64,000 nt of DNA. Source: Prado023 sp963818445. GTDB taxonomy: Bacteria; Actinomycetota; Actinomycetes; S36-B12; CAIYMF01. Shown here one piece after another: positions 45,101-54,908 of this stretch. Under the pieces are notes generated by a model. It was given only the letters and a program-made list of their open reading frames with translations, was not told the origin of the DNA and did no database searches. The DNA lies in assembly GCA_963818445.1 (NCBI GenBank), contig CAWFSG010000014.1, positions 16,045 to 80,044 on the forward strand, read 5' to 3'. Position 1 is the first letter of the stretch; each line of letters begins with the position of its first letter. A program made the position numbers and the translations under genes.

Positions 45101-48100
45101 GACAGCAGAGTCAGCGGGAGCGGCGGCGACGGGTTGGATGCCGGTCTTGTCGCGGACCCAGCCGATGACGTGGGTGAGGGTGGGGAAGTCGCGCAGTTGG
45201 AGGTTCTCGTCGCGTTCGACGTTGAACTTGTCGCGGACGGCGGCGAAGACCTCAGCCTGCTTGACGGTGTCGACGCCGAGGTCGGCCTCGAGGTCGAGGT
45301 CCAGGTCGAGCAGCTCGGCGGGGTAGCCGGTCATCTCGGCCACGATGGTCACGACGGCGTCGGTGACCTCATCGGTGGCCTGGGCAGCCGCGACGGGGGC
45401 AGCGGCAGCAGCGGCAACGGGTGCTGCGACGGGTGCTGCGACAGGAGCAGCCGGAACGGCGGCGACGGGTTGGATGCCGGTCTTGTCGCGGACCCAGCCG
45501 ATGACGTGGGTGAGGGTGGGGAAGTCGCGCAGTTGGAGGTTCTCGTCGCGTTCGACGTTGAACTTGTCGCGGACGGCGGCGAAGACCTCAGCCTGCTTGA
45601 CGGTGTCGACGCCGAGGTCGGCCTCGAGGTCGAGGTCCAGGTCGAGCAGCTCGGCGGGGTAGCCGGTCATCTCGGCCACGATGGTCACGACGGCGTCGGT
45701 GACCTCATCGCCGGCGGGTGCAGCGGGAGCGGCGGCGGGTGCAGCGGCGGGGGTAGCTGGAACGGCGGCCGGAGCGGGGGCTGGTGCAGCGTCGACGGGC
45801 TGGATGCCGGTCTTGTCGCGGACCCAGCCGATGACGTGGGTCAGGGTCGGGAAGTCGCGCAGCGCCACGTTCTCGTCGCGTTCGACGTTGAACCGGTCGC
45901 GGACGGCGGCGAAGACCTCGGCCTGCTTGACGGTGTCGACGCCCAGGTCGGCCTCGAGGTCGAGGTCGACGTCGAGCAGCTCGGCCGGGTAGCCGGTCAT
46001 CTCCGACACGATGGCGATGACGGCGTCGGTGACCTCGTCAGCGACAGGTGCAGTGGCAGCGGCGGCGGGTTCTGCGGCAGCCACGGGGGCAGCGACGGCG
46101 GCAGCCGGAGCGGCGGCCGGTGCAGCCGTGACGGCTGGATGCCGGTCTTGTCGCGGACCCAGCCGATGACGTGGGTGAGGGTGGGGAAGTCGCGCAGCGC
46201 CACGTTGTCGTCGCGCTCGATGGCGAACTTATCGCGAACGGCGGCGAAGACCTCGGCCTGCTTGACGGTGTCGACGCCCAGGTCGGCCTCGAGGTCGAGG
46301 TCGACGTCGAGCAGCTCCGGCGGGTAGCCGGTCATCTCCGAGACGATCGCCACGACATCGGCGACCAGCGGGTCCACGACCGGGGCGCTGGGGGCTTCGG
46401 CGGGAGGGGCTGTCGGGGCCGGGGCGGCAGCCGGAGCAGCGGGCGCCGGCGCGGCGGGTGCGGCTGCAGCGAACGCCGGTGCGGTCGCGACCGGGGTCAT
46501 CGGAGCCGGGACCACGGGGACCGCGGGCGCAGCCGGGGTGACCGGAGCGGTGGACGGGGCGCCGGTGTCGACGATGCGCAGTCGGTGATGGTCCACCTCG
46601 AGGGTGGCGCCGGCGCGACCGGCGGCGGCGGCCAGCCAGCGCTCCCACGCGGCCGGGTCCACGATCCGGTAGGCGTAGCCGAGCTCGCTGGGGGCGCGCC
46701 GACGACCGTCGGGCATGGGGGTCCAGCGCAGCAGGGTCATGGCGATCTGCGAGCCGAAGCCGGCGGCCAGGCGCAGGGCGTAGTTCACCGGGTAGGCCCC
46801 GCCCAGGGACAGGTTCAGCGTGCCGAGCTCGGGGTCGGGCTCCTTGTAGTTGGGCACGGGCGGGACGATCCCGGTCTCCAGCGCCTTGATCGCCACGACG
46901 TCCTCGATGCCGGCGCCCATGGCGTGGCCGGTGAAGCCCTTCGTGTTGGTGATGACGATGGAGCTCGCGGCAGCGCCGAACACGCGGCGCAGTGCGTTGA
47001 TCTCCGCGGCGGCCGATCCGCCCCGGGCCGGCGTGTAGGTCTCGTGGGACACGAAGACGGTCTGTGGGGCGATCTGCGTCCGGTTGATCCCGCGGGTCTC
47101 GGCTGTGCGGACCAGGCTCTCCATGACCTGGCCGACGTGATCGACGTCGAGTCGGGTGCCGTGGAAGGCACTGTTGGCGGTGACGCTCGCGAGCACCTCG
47201 CAGATCGGCTGCAGGCCGCGCTCACGCACAGCCTCGCCGGACTCGACGACGAACGCCGCAGCGCCCATGCCGACGACCATCCCGTGGCGGCGCCGGTCGA
47301 ACGGGGTCGCCACGTCGGCCACGACATCCTCGGTGGCGGCAGCGCCGGAGGCCAGGAAGCCGGACCCGACCCAGGGCAGCAGGACATCACTGCTGACGTC
47401 GTCGGCGGAGACCACGACCACGCGGCGGCACCGGCCGGCACGGATCCAGTCCTCGGCCAGCGATACGGCCTGGGTCGTGCTGGCGCACGCGGCATTGATC
47501 TGGGTGTTCGGCCCGCGGGCGCCGATCATCTCGGCGAACTGGGAGTGGCCCATGGCCAGGCAGCGGAAGATGAAGCGGCGGTCGTACTCGAAGCGCTCGA
47601 TCTCGAGCAGATGGCGCAGCTCGGCGATGCGGCGGTCGACCTCGGCCGCTGCCGGCTCGGCGCCCGTCATCCGGGCGCGGACGGCCTCGAGGGCGAGGAG
47701 CTGCTCGCGCCGGCCCCGGTCGGTCATGTACTTCTCGATGTCGGACGCGAACTCGCCGTACCCCGGGAAGGCCGAGGCGAAGATGACGCCGGTGTCGTCG
47801 CGCATCGACTCCGGCAGGCCCCACTTCTCGGGCAGCATCGTGCCCAAGGTGGTCGACCGGTAGCGCATCACCAGCGGGATGCCGGCATCGCGCAGCGCGT
47901 CGAGTCCGGCGCCCAGCGCCAGGCGCGTGGTCCGGTCCAGGGCCGCATCGCGGGCGGCCTCGACGCCGAACTCCGCGACGACATCCAGGGGCGCGCCGCG
48001 TCCGGCCAGCTTGATGACGCCAGCCTCGTCGTCGATCAGTTCGAACACCGGGTCCTGCCCGGCCTTCTTGACCAGGCGGGTGATCCGCTTGTCGACGATC

Positions 48101-51100
48101 GCCTCACGGAAGCGGTGCGGGATCACGTCGATGAACTGCTGGCCGTCGAGGATGCGCGCGATGTTCTCGTCGTCGAAGACGCGGTCCACGCCCGGCAGGC
48201 CCAGGGCGGCACCGGTGATGGCCACCGGAGCGGTCGAGACCTGGGTCGGGCCAGCCAGGGCAGCGGGTGCGCCGTGGGTTCCGGGCTCGCCGGAGTACAC
48301 CCGCAGGCCCTGCTCCAGCACGCCGGCGAAGAGCCGGCCCAGTTCCTCGTAACGGGCGGTCGACATGGGGATCCTCGGGGTCGGGGTCGGGGTCGGGGAC
48401 GGGGCGGGAGCGGTGGTGGTGACGGGAGCGCGGCACGGGGCGGCGGCCGGGGCGGCCGCGGCGACGGGTGCCGGTGCGGGCACGGCGGTGGGTGCGGCGC
48501 CGAAGCCCAACCCGGAGGCGTACAGCCCGCAGAGCGCCTGGTTGAACGACGCGACGTCGCCGAGCTTCGGGTGGTTGGTGAACAGGGCCAGGACGTCGTC
48601 GTGCTGGGAGCCCAGCACCTCCTCGACGAACCCGTGGAGGGCCTTCTTCGGGCCGACCTCGACGAACACCCGGGCGCCGGCTGCGTAGAGGGTGTGCAGG
48701 CCCTTGACGAACTGCACCGGCTCGGCGATCTGCCGGCCGAGGATCTCGAGCATGGTCTCGGTGTCAGCGGGGTCCGGGTAGAACTCGCCGGTGACGTTGG
48801 CCACGATCGGCAGGCTGGGGCCGCGCACCTCCAGGCGGCGCATCGCGACCTTCAGCGGCTCGCTGGCCCCGGCCACGATCTGCGTGTGGAACGCGTGCGA
48901 GACCGGGATCCGCATGGCAGTGATCCCGGCAGCCTGGAACGCCGCGACGGCGGCCTCGACCGCGGTGGTCGCCCCGCCGATGACGGCCTGGGTGTTGGAG
49001 TTGATGTTGGCCACGACGACGTACCCCTCGACCTCGGCCACGATGCGCTCGATGTCGGCCAGCGGGCCGAACACGGCGGCCATCGCGCCGTTGTCGGCCT
49101 GGGAGACGTGGGTCATCTCGCGGCCGCGGGCGCTCACGGCCTCGAGGGCTGCGTCGAACGTCAGCGCGCCGGAGGCCACCAGGGCGCCATACTCGCCGAG
49201 GCTGTGGCCCATGACCAGGTCCGGGGTGATCCCGTAGGCCGCCAGGAGCTGGGCCATGGCAGCGTCGGTGGTCAGCACCGCGGGCTGGGTTATCTCGGTC
49301 TGCAGCAGCTGGGCGTTGAGCCTGGCGACGGCCTCGGGGTCTGTGGCGTCGGCGAACACGTAGTCCGACAGGGGCTTGCCCAGCAGCGGGGTCATGATCC
49401 GGTCGGCCTCGTCGTAGACGTCACGGACGATCGGCTCATGGGCGCGCAGCTCGGCGAGCATGTTCACGTACTGCGAGCCCTGTCCGGTGAACAGGAACGC
49501 GACCTTCGGCGCCGGGCCGCGGCCGACGAAGACGCCCTGCGAGCGCAGCAGCTTCCACATCGCCGGGTTGTTGGCGCCGAACGCGCCGATGGCCTTGTCG
49601 GCCTTCTTGGCCAGGTCGGCGGCGTCGGCGTAGTCGATGGCCACGCGGATCGCTGCACCGGCCAGGGCGGGATCCGGGGCAGTCGGGGCGGGGGTCCGCC
49701 CGGCGGCGGCCTCAGCCGCCAGGGCCTTCAGCTGCCCGACCACATCGGCCTCGTCACGTCCGCCGATCACGGCCGCGCCACGCAGGGGGGCCTTGCGGGG
49801 CGCGGGGGCAGCAGGTGCAGCCGTGGCCGAGGGGGCGGCTGGAGCCGTGGACGTGCCCGGGATGTCAGCGCCGGCGAACACGCGCGCAGCATCGGGTGCG
49901 CGGTGGCGACCGGGCACGTACTCCTCGAGCGCCACGTGGAAGTTGGTCCCGCCGAAGCCGAAGGCGCTCACGCCGGCGCGCCGCGGGTCGGGTCCGGAGT
50001 GGGCCCACTCGCGCAGGTCCGTGTTGACGCGGAACGGGGTGGCGGCCCAGTCGACGTTCGGGTTGGGGTCCTTGAAGTTCAGGCTCGGCGGCAGCACCTT
50101 GTCGTTCAGGCTCATCACGGCCTTGAACAGGCCCGCGGCACCGGCAGCTGCCTTGAGGTGGCCGATGTTGGACTTCACCGAGCCCAGGGCGATCGACCCG
50201 GGTGTGGCGCCGTGGGATGCGAAGATCTCGTCAAGGGCGCCGAGCTCGGTGGCGTCGCCGACCCGGGTGGACGTGCCGTGCGCCTCGAGCATCCCGATGG
50301 AGCCCGGATCGGCTCCCGCGTTCTCCCAGGCCCGGCTGACCGCGAGCTTCTGGCCGATCGGGTTGGGCGCGGTGATGCCCTTGCCCTTGCCGTCCGAGGA
50401 CCCACCGATCCCCAGGACGACCGCGTACACGTGGTCCCCGGCCTTCTCGGCGTCCGAGAGACGCTTGAGCACGAACAGGGCTGCGCCCTCGCCCATCACG
50501 AAGCCGTCGGCGCCGGCGTCGAACGGTCGGGTGCCGGTGGCCGAGAGGGCACCGATCTTGCAGAAGCGCACGAATGCACCGGGCCCCATGTTGTGATCCA
50601 CGCCCCCGGAGATGCAGGCGTCGATCTGGTGGGACTGCAACCCGGCGATCGCAGCGCTCATGCCGGCCAGCGCCGAAGCGCAGGCGGCATCCGTGGTGAA
50701 GTTCGGTCCGCGCAGGTTGAACAGGGCGGCAACCCGGCCGGCCATGATGTTGGACAGCTCACCGGGCATGGTGTCCTCGGTGATGGTCGGCAGGCCGGAG
50801 ACGAACCGGGCGCGGGCCTCGGCCCGGATCGCTGCCTGGACCTCAGCGGGCAGGGCCGCGAACGACGGGGACATGGACAGCTCCCGATCGAACTCCGGGT
50901 AGGCGATGCGCAGGGTCGTGCGCACGTACTTGTCGCCGCCGAGCGCGCTGCCGAGGATCACGCCGACGCGGTCGGAGTCGATGTCCCAGTTCGGCCACCC
51001 GGCGTCGAGCAGGGCCGAGCGTCCGGCGCTGACCGACCACATCTGGCCCTCGTCGAAGTGCGCGGCCACGCTGGGCGGCACGGGCAGCTTCCACGCCATG

Positions 51101-51327
51101 GGTTCCCACGGGAACTCACGGACCCAGCCGCCGATCTTCGAGTACGTCTTGTCCTCGGGGCTGTAGGGGTCGGCGTCGTAGAACAGCTCCGGGTCCCACC
51201 GGTCGACGGGAACATCACTGATCGAGTAGCGCGCGCCGCGGATGTTGCTCCAGAAGTCCTTGGCGGTCGGCGCGTCGGGCATGATCGCGCTGATCCCGAC
51301 GATGGCGATCGGCTCGGGCTGGGTCAT
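42179..51327 (-). CDS. PUFA-synthase-like multidomain polyketide synthase: KS-AT-KS-ACP x5-KR-DH; frameshifted
   Basis: ATG 51327 follows AGGAG. KS1 (1-450) has Cys216 in TTDAACASALAG, EAHGTSTRVGD and KSNIGHLKAAAG. AT (about 600-900) has GHSLGEYGALVASG and a malonyl-type SHAFH. KS2 (about 1020-1560) keeps Cys (NAACASTTQA), His (SHETYTPARGG) and His (GFTGHAMGAG). Five ACP domains follow, each with ADLGVDTVKQAEVFAAVRD, so Thr stands at the usual pantetheine Ser. KR has LITGAAGSIVSAI and Tyr in GQTDYAAANDLLCK. DH has PFLDDHRGDRVTSLLP and FFHGPAYQVIEAA. Frame changes lie near 46110 and 45090 in ACP linkers and at 43404-43406 in KR. Repaired length is about 3,050 residues. No thioesterase or enoyl reductase domain is present. 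Product: probably a long, partly unsaturated or hydroxylated acyl chain. Confidence 0.88.
44799..46385 (-). repeat. five tandem ACP repeats, about 335-base period
   Basis: Units begin (forward strand) near 44799, 45134, 45470, 45800 and 46135, so the spacings are 335, 336, 330 and 335 bases. The three downstream ACPs (44799-45710) are almost identical at DNA level over about 240 bases, including synonymous positions. The two upstream ones differ more. The two 335-base spacings, which are not multiples of three, coincide with the frame changes. Linkers are Ala/Pro-rich and vary. Confidence 0.88.
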
Positions 51328-51362
51328 GGTGTGTCTCCTGCAGTTGCGCGCGGGATGGGGGG

Positions 51363-53027
51363 TCAGGCGTAGAGCACGTCGGACAGGGCCGTCATGTCCG
51401 CGACGAGTCCTGCCTGTGCGGCGCGGATGGCGTCCAGCCGCAGGGTGGTCGGCAGGGTGGCGGCCAGGCCCAGTGCCGGGTCGGCAGAGCCGATGACCCA
51501 GCGCGCGCCCTCCTCGCTGGCCTTCATCGCCGCCTCGCGGGCGAAGACCCGGGCGATGACGGCCAGGGCGTCGGCGTCGAAGCGCCGGTTGGCCTTCTCC
51601 GCCAGCGTCCCGTCGGCAGCGGCGGCAGCGCGCCGGCACAGGGCGCCGGCGCACTCCACGTTGGCCACCAGCTCGCCGAGGCGGAACAGCACGTGCTGGT
51701 TGCGCGTGAGCCGACCGGTCTGGCATGCGGCGAACACGCCGGCCAGCGCCTCGAACGCGAGGGCGGAGACGTCAGCCCCCACCTTCGCATTGCGAGCGTG
51801 CAGTGCGTTCATCTCCTGCGCGGCGGTCAGGTAGTAGCCGCCGCGGGACTTCAGGTGCTCCTGCCAGCGGTCGCGGGCGATCGTCATCTCGAGGATCTCG
51901 GACGTGCCCTCGTAGATCGTCGTGATGCGCACATCGCGCTTGATCTTCTCGACCACGTACTCGCGGGTGAAGCCGTACCCGCCGAGGGCCTGGATGGCAT
52001 CCTCCGCGGCGCGGTTTCCGGACTCGGTGGCCAGGTACTTGGCGATCGCGCCCTCGGTGTTCAGCGCGCCGTCGGGGCCCTCGCCGGCGTCGATGCGCGT
52101 CGAGGTCTCCTCGATGAACGCGCGCGCGGCCTCGAGCCGGGCGACGTGCGGGACGATCAGCTTGTGGGTGTAGCCCTGCTTCTCGGACAGCGGCGACCCG
52201 CCGGAGATGCGCGTCTTGGAGTACTCGATCGCGCGGTCGACGGCCTCCCAGCCGCCGCCGAGGCCGAACGCCGCCACCATCACGCGGGTGTAGCCGAAGA
52301 CCTGCTGGGCCTGCACCAGGCCCTTGCCCTCGACCCCTCCGATGAGGTTCTCGATCGGGACCTCGACGTTGTCCAGGAACAGGGCCGCGGTGTTCGACAG
52401 CCGGATGCCGTGCTTGTCCTCGGGCTTGGCGCTGGTGAACCCGGGGGTGTCCTTCTCGAGGACGAACCAGGTGGGGCCGCCGGGGGCCAGGGCGAGGATC
52501 GTCGTCGCGTCGGCGATGGTCCCGTTGGAGATCCACTGCTTCGCGCCGCTGATGCGGTAGCCGGTGACCACGCCGTCGACCTCGATCGGGACGGCCTTGG
52601 TCTTCATGGCGCCGAGGTCGGACCCGGCCTCGGGCTCGGTGGCGCCGTAGGCGAAGACCATCCCATCCTCGGCGATTGCGCCGAGCCACTTCTCCTTCTG
52701 CTCCTCGGTGGCGCCGACCAGGATCGGGTCGCTGCCCAGGAACGTGGCGAAGATCGCGGTGGCAAGGCCGATGTCCTTGCGGGCCATGACCTCGCAGAGC
52801 AGGTAGGAGTCGAACGCCCCGCCGCCCATGCCGCCGTAGGCCTCGGGGACGAATACCAGTTGGATGCCCAGGTCGGTCGACATCGCACGGACCGTGTCCT
52901 CCGGGCAGATGTCCTCGTGGTCCAGCTCCAGCTGGCGCTCGGGCGGCAGCGCGTCGGAGAGGTACTCCTTCAGGCCGTCCAACATCAGGCCGAGCGTCTC
53001 GGCGTCCAACCCCTGGTCAGTGTTCAT
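51363..53027 (-). CDS. acyl-CoA dehydrogenase family protein of the lipid cluster
   Basis: ATG 53027 gives 554 residues, longer than the usual 380 and similar to ACAD proteins with a C-terminal extension. FAYGATEPEAGSDLGAMKTK and YRISGAKQWISNGTIAD form the FAD and substrate region. The base is the Glu in RITTIYEGTSEILEMTIARD. LAGGYGFT-type AIQALGGYGFTREYVVEK is also typical. A C-terminal helical domain spans about 420-554. It would introduce or isomerise a double bond using FAD. Its position between the enoyl reductase and the synthase, all on one strand with 35 bases to the synthase start, ties it to that pathway. Acyl-ACP rather than acyl-CoA may be the substrate. Confidence 0.88.
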   Translation of the reverse strand: MNTDQGLDAETLGLMLDGLKEYLSDALPPERQLELDHEDICPEDTVRAMSTDLGIQLVFVPEAYGGMGGGAFDSYLLCEVMARKDIGLATAIFATFLGSDPILVGATEEQKEKWLGAIAEDGMVFAYGATEPEAGSDLGAMKTKAVPIEVDGVVTGYRISGAKQWISNGTIADATTILALAPGGPTWFVLEKDTPGFTSAKPEDKHGIRLSNTAALFLDNVEVPIENLIGGVEGKGLVQAQQVFGYTRVMVAAFGLGGGWEAVDRAIEYSKTRISGGSPLSEKQGYTHKLIVPHVARLEAARAFIEETSTRIDAGEGPDGALNTEGAIAKYLATESGNRAAEDAIQALGGYGFTREYVVEKIKRDVRITTIYEGTSEILEMTIARDRWQEHLKSRGGYYLTAAQEMNALHARNAKVGADVSALAFEALAGVFAACQTGRLTRNQHVLFRLGELVANVECAGALCRRAAAAADGTLAEKANRRFDADALAVIARVFAREAAMKASEEGARWVIGSADPALGLAATLPTTLRLDAIRAAQAGLVADMTALSDVLYA

Positions 53028-53174
53028 TCGTGTCCTCCTACGCGGGCTCCCGCTCAGGCTAGGTGCGCAGTGGGTCCCGATGGGCGGTCGAAGTGACCTC
53101 GTTGGCGGGACCTAGGACTGTTACCGGCGGGTATCGGTCCTGGGTCGTCCGACCACGATGCCCGTCCCCCGGGA

Positions 53175-54626
53175 TCAGACCGGGGCAAGTCCGGCGAGCA
53201 GGTGCTCGACGACCTTGCGGGCCGGGTACGGACCTCCGCCGGACCCGTTGGAGGCCAGTGCGAGGACCGCCCGGAAGTCGTCGCCGGAGGTGACGATCGC
53301 GGGCTCCACGGAACCGTCGGGACGCTGCTGGGGGAGGTCGGCGGCAGCGAGCAGGGCGTTGCACAGGCACTTGCGGCCCTCAGCATTCGCAGCCCGACCC
53401 CCCTTGCGGGTGTACATCGCCAGGGGCTCGGCAGGGCAGCGGTAGTCGATGTCGCCGTTGGCCTTCTTGTACGGCGTGCGCAGGGCGCCGAGGTCGCAGA
53501 CGGCCTTGCGGTTGGCGGAGACCTCCGGGTCGCTCACCGTGCCCTCGAGCTGGATGACCCGGAACGGGAACCCCGTCGGGGAGGCCCGCCAGTCGCTGCG
53601 GACGTCCAGGGTCCCGGCCAGGACCTCGCTGAGCACCTGGCGCTTGAGCGAGTCGGCCAGCCCGGACTCCGCGCTGTAGGCGAAGGCCGTGCCGACCTGG
53701 ACCCCCTGGGCGCCAGCGGCCCGCGCCTGGGCCAGCCCCTCGGGGGTTCCGTACGCGCCGGCCAGCCAGAACGGCAGCCCGACCGCTGCCACGGCGCTGA
53801 GGTCGACGGAGTCGCGGTCGTCGTAGACCGGCTGGCCGAGATCGTCGACCCGCCGTGGGCCACGGGGCGGGGCGTTGTGCCCGCCGGCGCTCGGTCCCTC
53901 GACGATGAACCCGAACGGGCGGGTCGCCGGGTCCCCGGCCAGGCCTGCGGCGAGGTCCACCGACGCGATGATGGCCAGGAACCGGGGCAGGGGCAGGTCG
54001 CGGCCGGCATCGCCGAGCAGGTCGGTCGGGCTGCAGCGCACGATGACGGGGGCATCGTCGGAGCGCAGGCCCTGGGCCCGGACGCCGAAGTCGAGGTCCT
54101 CCCCGTTGGCCAGCGAGCGGATCATGGCGGGGATCTCCGCCGGGTTGCCGGCGCCGATCAGCACGTAGTCGACGCCCGCGAGCATGGCCCCGAGCAGGCC
54201 GAAGGGCAGCGGGATCTCGATCTTGCGCAGGAAGTTGATGCCGACGGGGCCACTGTGCTCCTGCTTGGCCAACCAGACCTCGCAGAACGAGCCGACGATG
54301 GTCAGCTCCTGCAGGGCCACCGGCGGGGTGATGGTGAACCGTGGGACGGCCTTGAAGGCCGCGTCCGGAGCCTTGCCACCGTGGACGTAGTACTGCTTCA
54401 TGACCCGCAGGGCCATGGCCGGTATCGGGAAGGCGGCCAGCGCCCTGCGCATGTGGCCACCGGGATCACCGGACTGGAGGCGTCGGGCGCACACCACGTC
54501 CAGCGCGGTACCGGACACCACGCCCAGCTCGCCGGCCTGGCAGACGGCTCGGGCCAGCTCCCATCCTGAGACGGCCACCCCCATCCCACCCTGGATGATC
54601 GTGGGAAGGACGTCCTGGTCGTTCAT
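53175..54626 (-). CDS. PfaD-like enoyl reductase (FMN, nitronate monooxygenase fold)
   Basis: ATG 54626 gives 483 residues. The TIM-barrel start LPTIIQGGMGVAVSGWELAR and ELGVVSGTALDVVCARRLQS are typical of the PfaD/FabI-independent enoyl reductase branch of the 2-nitropropane dioxygenase family. FIVEGPSAGGHNAPP holds the conserved His, and QARAAGAQGVQVGTAFAYS is the phosphate-binding region. The C-terminal part has YRCPAEP and GRKCLCNALLAAAD, with Cys residues conserved in PfaD. It acts in trans as the enoyl reductase that the synthase lacks. It is the first gene of the minus-strand cluster. Confidence 0.9.
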   Translation of the reverse strand: MNDQDVLPTIIQGGMGVAVSGWELARAVCQAGELGVVSGTALDVVCARRLQSGDPGGHMRRALAAFPIPAMALRVMKQYYVHGGKAPDAAFKAVPRFTITPPVALQELTIVGSFCEVWLAKQEHSGPVGINFLRKIEIPLPFGLLGAMLAGVDYVLIGAGNPAEIPAMIRSLANGEDLDFGVRAQGLRSDDAPVIVRCSPTDLLGDAGRDLPLPRFLAIIASVDLAAGLAGDPATRPFGFIVEGPSAGGHNAPPRGPRRVDDLGQPVYDDRDSVDLSAVAAVGLPFWLAGAYGTPEGLAQARAAGAQGVQVGTAFAYSAESGLADSLKRQVLSEVLAGTLDVRSDWRASPTGFPFRVIQLEGTVSDPEVSANRKAVCDLGALRTPYKKANGDIDYRCPAEPLAMYTRKGGRAANAEGRKCLCNALLAAADLPQQRPDGSVEPAIVTSGDDFRAVLALASNGSGGGPYPARKVVEHLLAGLAPV

Positions 54627-54666
54627 GGCACCACCTGCGATTGATCGGCTTGGCTACGCAACCGTA

Positions 54667-54684
54667 ACCTACGCTGACGTAGGT
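54667..54684 (-). promoter_or_regulatory. palindromic operator candidate upstream of the lipid cluster
   Basis: ACCTACG and CGTAGGT form a perfect 7-base inverted repeat with spacer CTGA, 41-58 bases before the PfaD-like start. The style is that of TetR-family operators used for fatty-acid genes in Actinobacteria. The position overlaps the expected promoter. The binding protein is not encoded nearby. Confidence 0.5.
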
Positions 54685-54859
54685 ACGCCAGTCCCTGATC
54701 GTCGCCGTGGACGCCCCTGCGGGCGCGGCACCCGGTTCGCGAAGGGCGCGCGGGCGGGACCCGGGACTTGTGGGCCGGGGTGGATGGCCGACCGGGTGGC
54801 ATCTCTGGGGGAGCTCGTGGTGCGGCCCGGAGGCGCTCCGCGCGACCTCCACGCGCGGG

Positions 54860-54875
54860 TGTGATGTTGGTCACA
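54860..54875. promoter_or_regulatory. Crp-type (TGTGA-N6-TCACA) binding site
   Basis: TGTGATGTTGGTCACA is an exact match to the TGTGA-N6-TCACA consensus shared by Crp and actinobacterial GlxR/Cmr proteins; one more base pair (G/C) extends each arm. It lies 234 bases before the PfaD-like start and 34 bases past the end of the Abhydrolase_9 gene. cAMP-linked control of the lipid cluster is possible. Confidence 0.5.
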
Positions 54876-54908
54876 CCGAGTGCGGTGCACGTGGTGGTGC
54901 GCGTCCCG

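Noticed and set aside
45047..46327. Plus-strand repetitive Gly/Asp-rich reading frame over the ACP repeats
   Set aside because: Repetition comes from the ACP units on the other strand; no start signal and no family.
42179..51327. Treating the synthase as four separate proteins because of the frame changes
   Set aside because: Domains are cut inside the KR and in ACP linkers, no ribosome sites precede the pieces, and single-base repair joins them in the order KS-AT-KS-ACP5-KR-DH.
46171..51372. Plus-strand open frame of more than 1,700 codons opposite the synthase
   Set aside because: It is a shadow of the KS-AT-KS coding strand; composition is Gly/His/Arg-rich with no family match.
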